A DNA stretch of 64,000 bases from Hydractinia symbiolongicarpus (lineage: Eukaryota; Cnidaria; Hydrozoa; Anthoathecata; Hydractiniidae). This document shows, piece by piece, positions 62,501-64,000 of this stretch. Below the pieces are notes generated by a model. The model was given only the letters and a program-made list of their open reading frames with translations. It ran no database searches and had not been told where the DNA came from. Every line of letters begins with the position of its first letter. Position 1 is the first letter of the stretch. The position numbers and the translations under genes were made by a program. The stretch covers positions 35,553,501 through 35,617,500 of the forward strand of contig NC_079878.1 of NCBI RefSeq assembly GCF_029227915.1. Reading direction: 5' to 3'.

Positions 62501-64000
62501 TCAACCTAGTAATATCAGAAACATATCGCTAAATACATGTTGGTACACATATGTGACGCAACCGTTGAAACTCAAACGGACTGATGCCGTTAGAAAGTCA
62601 ATGAAATGTAGTTTTGAAAACTGTCTCTATTTTCTCAGCGCGTGCTAACAGCTAGTATTAGTCCCACAGTAACAAATGACTTATTTATCTAAATTTTTAA
62701 AGGAAACTCTACCACTGCGCACAGTGTAATAGCTGAGATACAGCAATCATGTTAAATTAAGAAGAATGTTATTTTTTAGAGTCCAATTGTGTCATTTATC
62801 CATTTATAAAGTCAAAGTCCAAAATTAGTTCAATTAAGTCTCACAGTCAATCGTTTCACTGTTAAAAGCGATGCAAGCTAGTAATGTCAGAAAAATATCG
62901 CTAAATACATGTTGGTACGAATATGAGACGCAAGCGTTGCACCTGAAACGGACTGATACCGTTAGAAAGTTAATGAAATGTAGTTTTGGAAACTGTCTCT
63001 ATTTTCTCAGCACGCGCTAACGGCTAGGATTGGTCCAACAGTACAAATTGACTCATTTATCTAAATTTTCAAATGAAACGCTGCCACAGCGCCCAGTGTA
63101 ATCGCTGAGATACAGCAAGCATGTCATATTAAGAAGAATGTTACTTCTTATAGACCAATTGTGTCATTTATCTCACTTATAAAGTCAAAGTCCAAAATCA
63201 GTTCAATTAAGTCTCACAGTCAATGGTTTCACTAGTAAAAGCGATGCAACCTAGTAATATCAGAAACATATCGCTAAATACATGTTGGTACACATATGTG
63301 ACGCAACCGTTGAAACTCAAACGGACTGATGCCGTTAGAAAGTCAATGAAATGTAGTTTTGAAAACTGTCTCTATTTTCTCAGCGCGCGCTAACGGCAAA
63401 GATTGGTCCCACAGTAACAAATGACTTATTTATCTAAATTTTTAAATGAAACGCTACCACAGCGCCCAGTGTAATCGCTGAGATACAGCAATTATGTCAA
63501 ATTAAGAAGAATGTTATTTTTTAGAGTCCAATTGTGTCATTTATCTCATTTATAAAGTCAAAGTCCAAAATCAGTTCAATTAAGTCTCACAGTCAATCGT
63601 TTCACTGTTAAAGGCGATGCAAGCTAGTAATGTCAGAAAAATATCGCTAAATACATGTTGGTACGAATATGAGACGCAAGCGTTGTACTTGAAAGGAACT
63701 CATACCGTTAGAAAGTCAATGAAATGTAGTTTTGGAAACTGTCTCTATTTTCTCAGCGCGCGCTAACAGCTAGTATTGGTCCCACAGTAACAAATGACTT
63801 ATTTATCTAAATTTTTAAAGGAAACTCTACCACTGCGCACAGTGTAATCGCTGAGATACAGCAATCATGTTAAATTAAGAAGAATGTTATTTTTTAGAGT
63901 CCAATTGTGTCATTTATCTCATTTATAAAGTCAAAGTCCAAAATCAGTTCAATTAAGTCTCACAGTCAATCGTTTCACTGTTAAAAGCGATGCAAGCTAG
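56551..64000 (+). repeat. 13-monomer-offset duplication (4846 bp)
   Basis: Bases 56551-59154 are repeated at 61397-64000, and the match is still running at the window edge. Anchor pairs from 56827/61673 through 59064/63910 all lie 4846 bp apart. Private variants are kept: TTTATCCATTTAT (57951 and 62797), AATACGGCAAGC, TGGCAAAAGCGATTC, AAAGGCGATGC and AATAGCTGAG. The left limit falls between 61381 and 61397, because the copies differ at GCGATGCAAG against GTGGTGCAAG and then agree from CAGAAACATATCGCTGAATAC onward. I noticed no differences in the parts compared. Confidence 0.88.
60112..62347 (+). repeat. Tandem pair of a 1118 bp 3-mer
   Basis: Bases 60112-61229 and 61230-62347 are adjacent copies: anchors 60182, 60555, 60928 pair with 61300, 61673, 62046 at 1118 bp. 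Both have the short TTATTTTTAGAG run, AAAAGTGGTGC, and CGCTGAATACATATTGG. The join lies in the hairpin box, where the monomer at 60928 reads GCCACTGCGCACAGTG and its partner reads GCCACAGCGCCCAGTG. This 3-mer accounts for the difference between the 3728 bp and 4846 bp offsets of the domain. Confidence 0.86.

Larger units (their letters stand above)
1..64000 (+). repeat. Satellite DNA array, ~373 bp monomer, about 171 head-to-tail copies
   Basis: A single repeat occupies every base of the window. Anchors on TCATTTAT and its variants fall at 171 positions (listed under the six domain entries), with a mean spacing near 373.7 bp. The first monomer lacks its first three bases and the last is cut after 91 bp. 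Typical monomer landmarks, as offsets from the anchor, are: CAGTTCAATTAAGT near 45, TTCACTGTTAAAAGCG near 65, AATACATGTTGGTAC near 115, AACGGACTGATACCGTT near 157, CAGCGCGCGCTAACGG near 228, GGATTGGTCCCACAG near 246, and CCACAGCGCCCAGTG near 294. All copies have the same orientation. Tandem satellites of this size are a normal component of eukaryotic centromeres and heterochromatin. I do not recognise the family. No gene, transposon, tRNA, rRNA, CRISPR or telomeric repeat interrupts it, and the even spacing rules out any insertion above about 31 bp. Confidence 0.98.
53844..64000 (+). repeat. Array domain 6: 10-mer, 13-mer and 3-mer patterns, open at the window end
   Basis: Anchors: 53844, 54217, 54589, 54962, 55335, 55708, 56081, 56454, 56827, 57200, 57573, 57946, 58318, 58691, 59064, 59437, 59810, 60182, 60555, 60928, 61300, 61673, 62046, 62419, 62792, 63164, 63537, 63910. 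TGCAAGCTGG recurs at 57281, 61009 and 62127 (offsets 3728 and 1118). AGCAATTATG recurs at 58641 and 63487 (4846). A further 9-monomer match at about 3356 bp links roughly 55990-56510 with 59350-59865. Characteristic forms here are GAAACTCTACCACTGCGC, AGCACGCGC, and AACAGCTAGTATTGG. Confidence 0.9.

Noticed and set aside
1-64000. Possible CRISPR array or phage-type repeat system
   Set aside because: The whole 373 bp unit is repeated, with no short repeats separated by unique spacers, and there are no cas-like genes.
1-64000. A ~186 bp sub-repeat making the monomer an old dimer
   Set aside because: Comparing the two halves of the monomer shows only short AT-rich resemblances (TTTATCT, CACAGT), no consistent alignment.
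1-64000. tRNA- or SINE-derived origin of the monomer
   Set aside because: No recognisable A-box and B-box pair or cloverleaf, and no poly-A tail or target-site duplication around monomers.
1-64000. Inverted segments or strand switches within the array
   Set aside because: Every one of the 171 anchors is on the plus strand with regular spacing, so there is no inversion of a monomer or larger.

Overview
The whole 64 kb window is one unbroken, head-to-tail tandem array of an AT-rich satellite DNA with a monomer of about 372-373 bp. I placed a recurring anchor (the first T of TCATTTAT or its variants TCATTTGT, TTATTTAT, TCAATTAT, TAATTTAT) at 171 positions, from 371 to 63910. Neighbouring anchors are 366 to 404 bases apart, nearly always 372 or 373. 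Nothing larger than about 31 bp is inserted anywhere, so there is no room for a gene, transposon or RNA gene. All monomers lie in the same orientation. The longest ATG-to-stop frame is 81 codons, and all such frames are slices of the same repeat. One monomer counted by hand is 36% G+C.

This organisation is typical of eukaryotic centromeric, pericentromeric or other heterochromatic satellite DNA. I do not recognise the family and cannot name the organism. CpG is not depleted (14 CpG in the first 360 bases, about 11 expected from composition). This argues mildly against a heavily CpG-methylated vertebrate genome and would suit an invertebrate, but it is weak evidence.

The array is a patchwork of higher-order repeat (HOR) domains in which the order of monomer variants recurs with different multiplicities. 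1-13.4 kb: 3-mers (1118 bp), a 12-mer-offset duplication (4473 bp) and a 7-mer (2608 bp). 13.4-24.9 kb: 4-mer, 8-mer and 20-mer offsets (1492, about 2985 and 7461 bp), with a near-alternating two-class (about 746 bp) pattern. 24.9-31.6 kb: two adjacent, apparently near-identical 9-mers of 3355 bp. 31.6-37.0 kb: a 1520 bp 4-mer in which one monomer carries a 31 bp internal duplication. 37.0-53.8 kb: a 10-mer followed by two 11-mers of about 4.1 kb, then rearranged pieces. 53.8-64 kb: 10-mer, 13-mer and 3-mer offsets (3728, 4846 and 1118 bp) still running at the window edge.

The monomer holds several conserved boxes, three short inverted repeats and a CGCGCG core. There are no protein-coding genes to work together. 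The biological interest lies in how the array was built: repeated segmental duplication, chimeric monomers at domain borders, and small indels carried to many sites in HOR register. Because several blocks appear near-identical, copy numbers should be treated as assembly-dependent.
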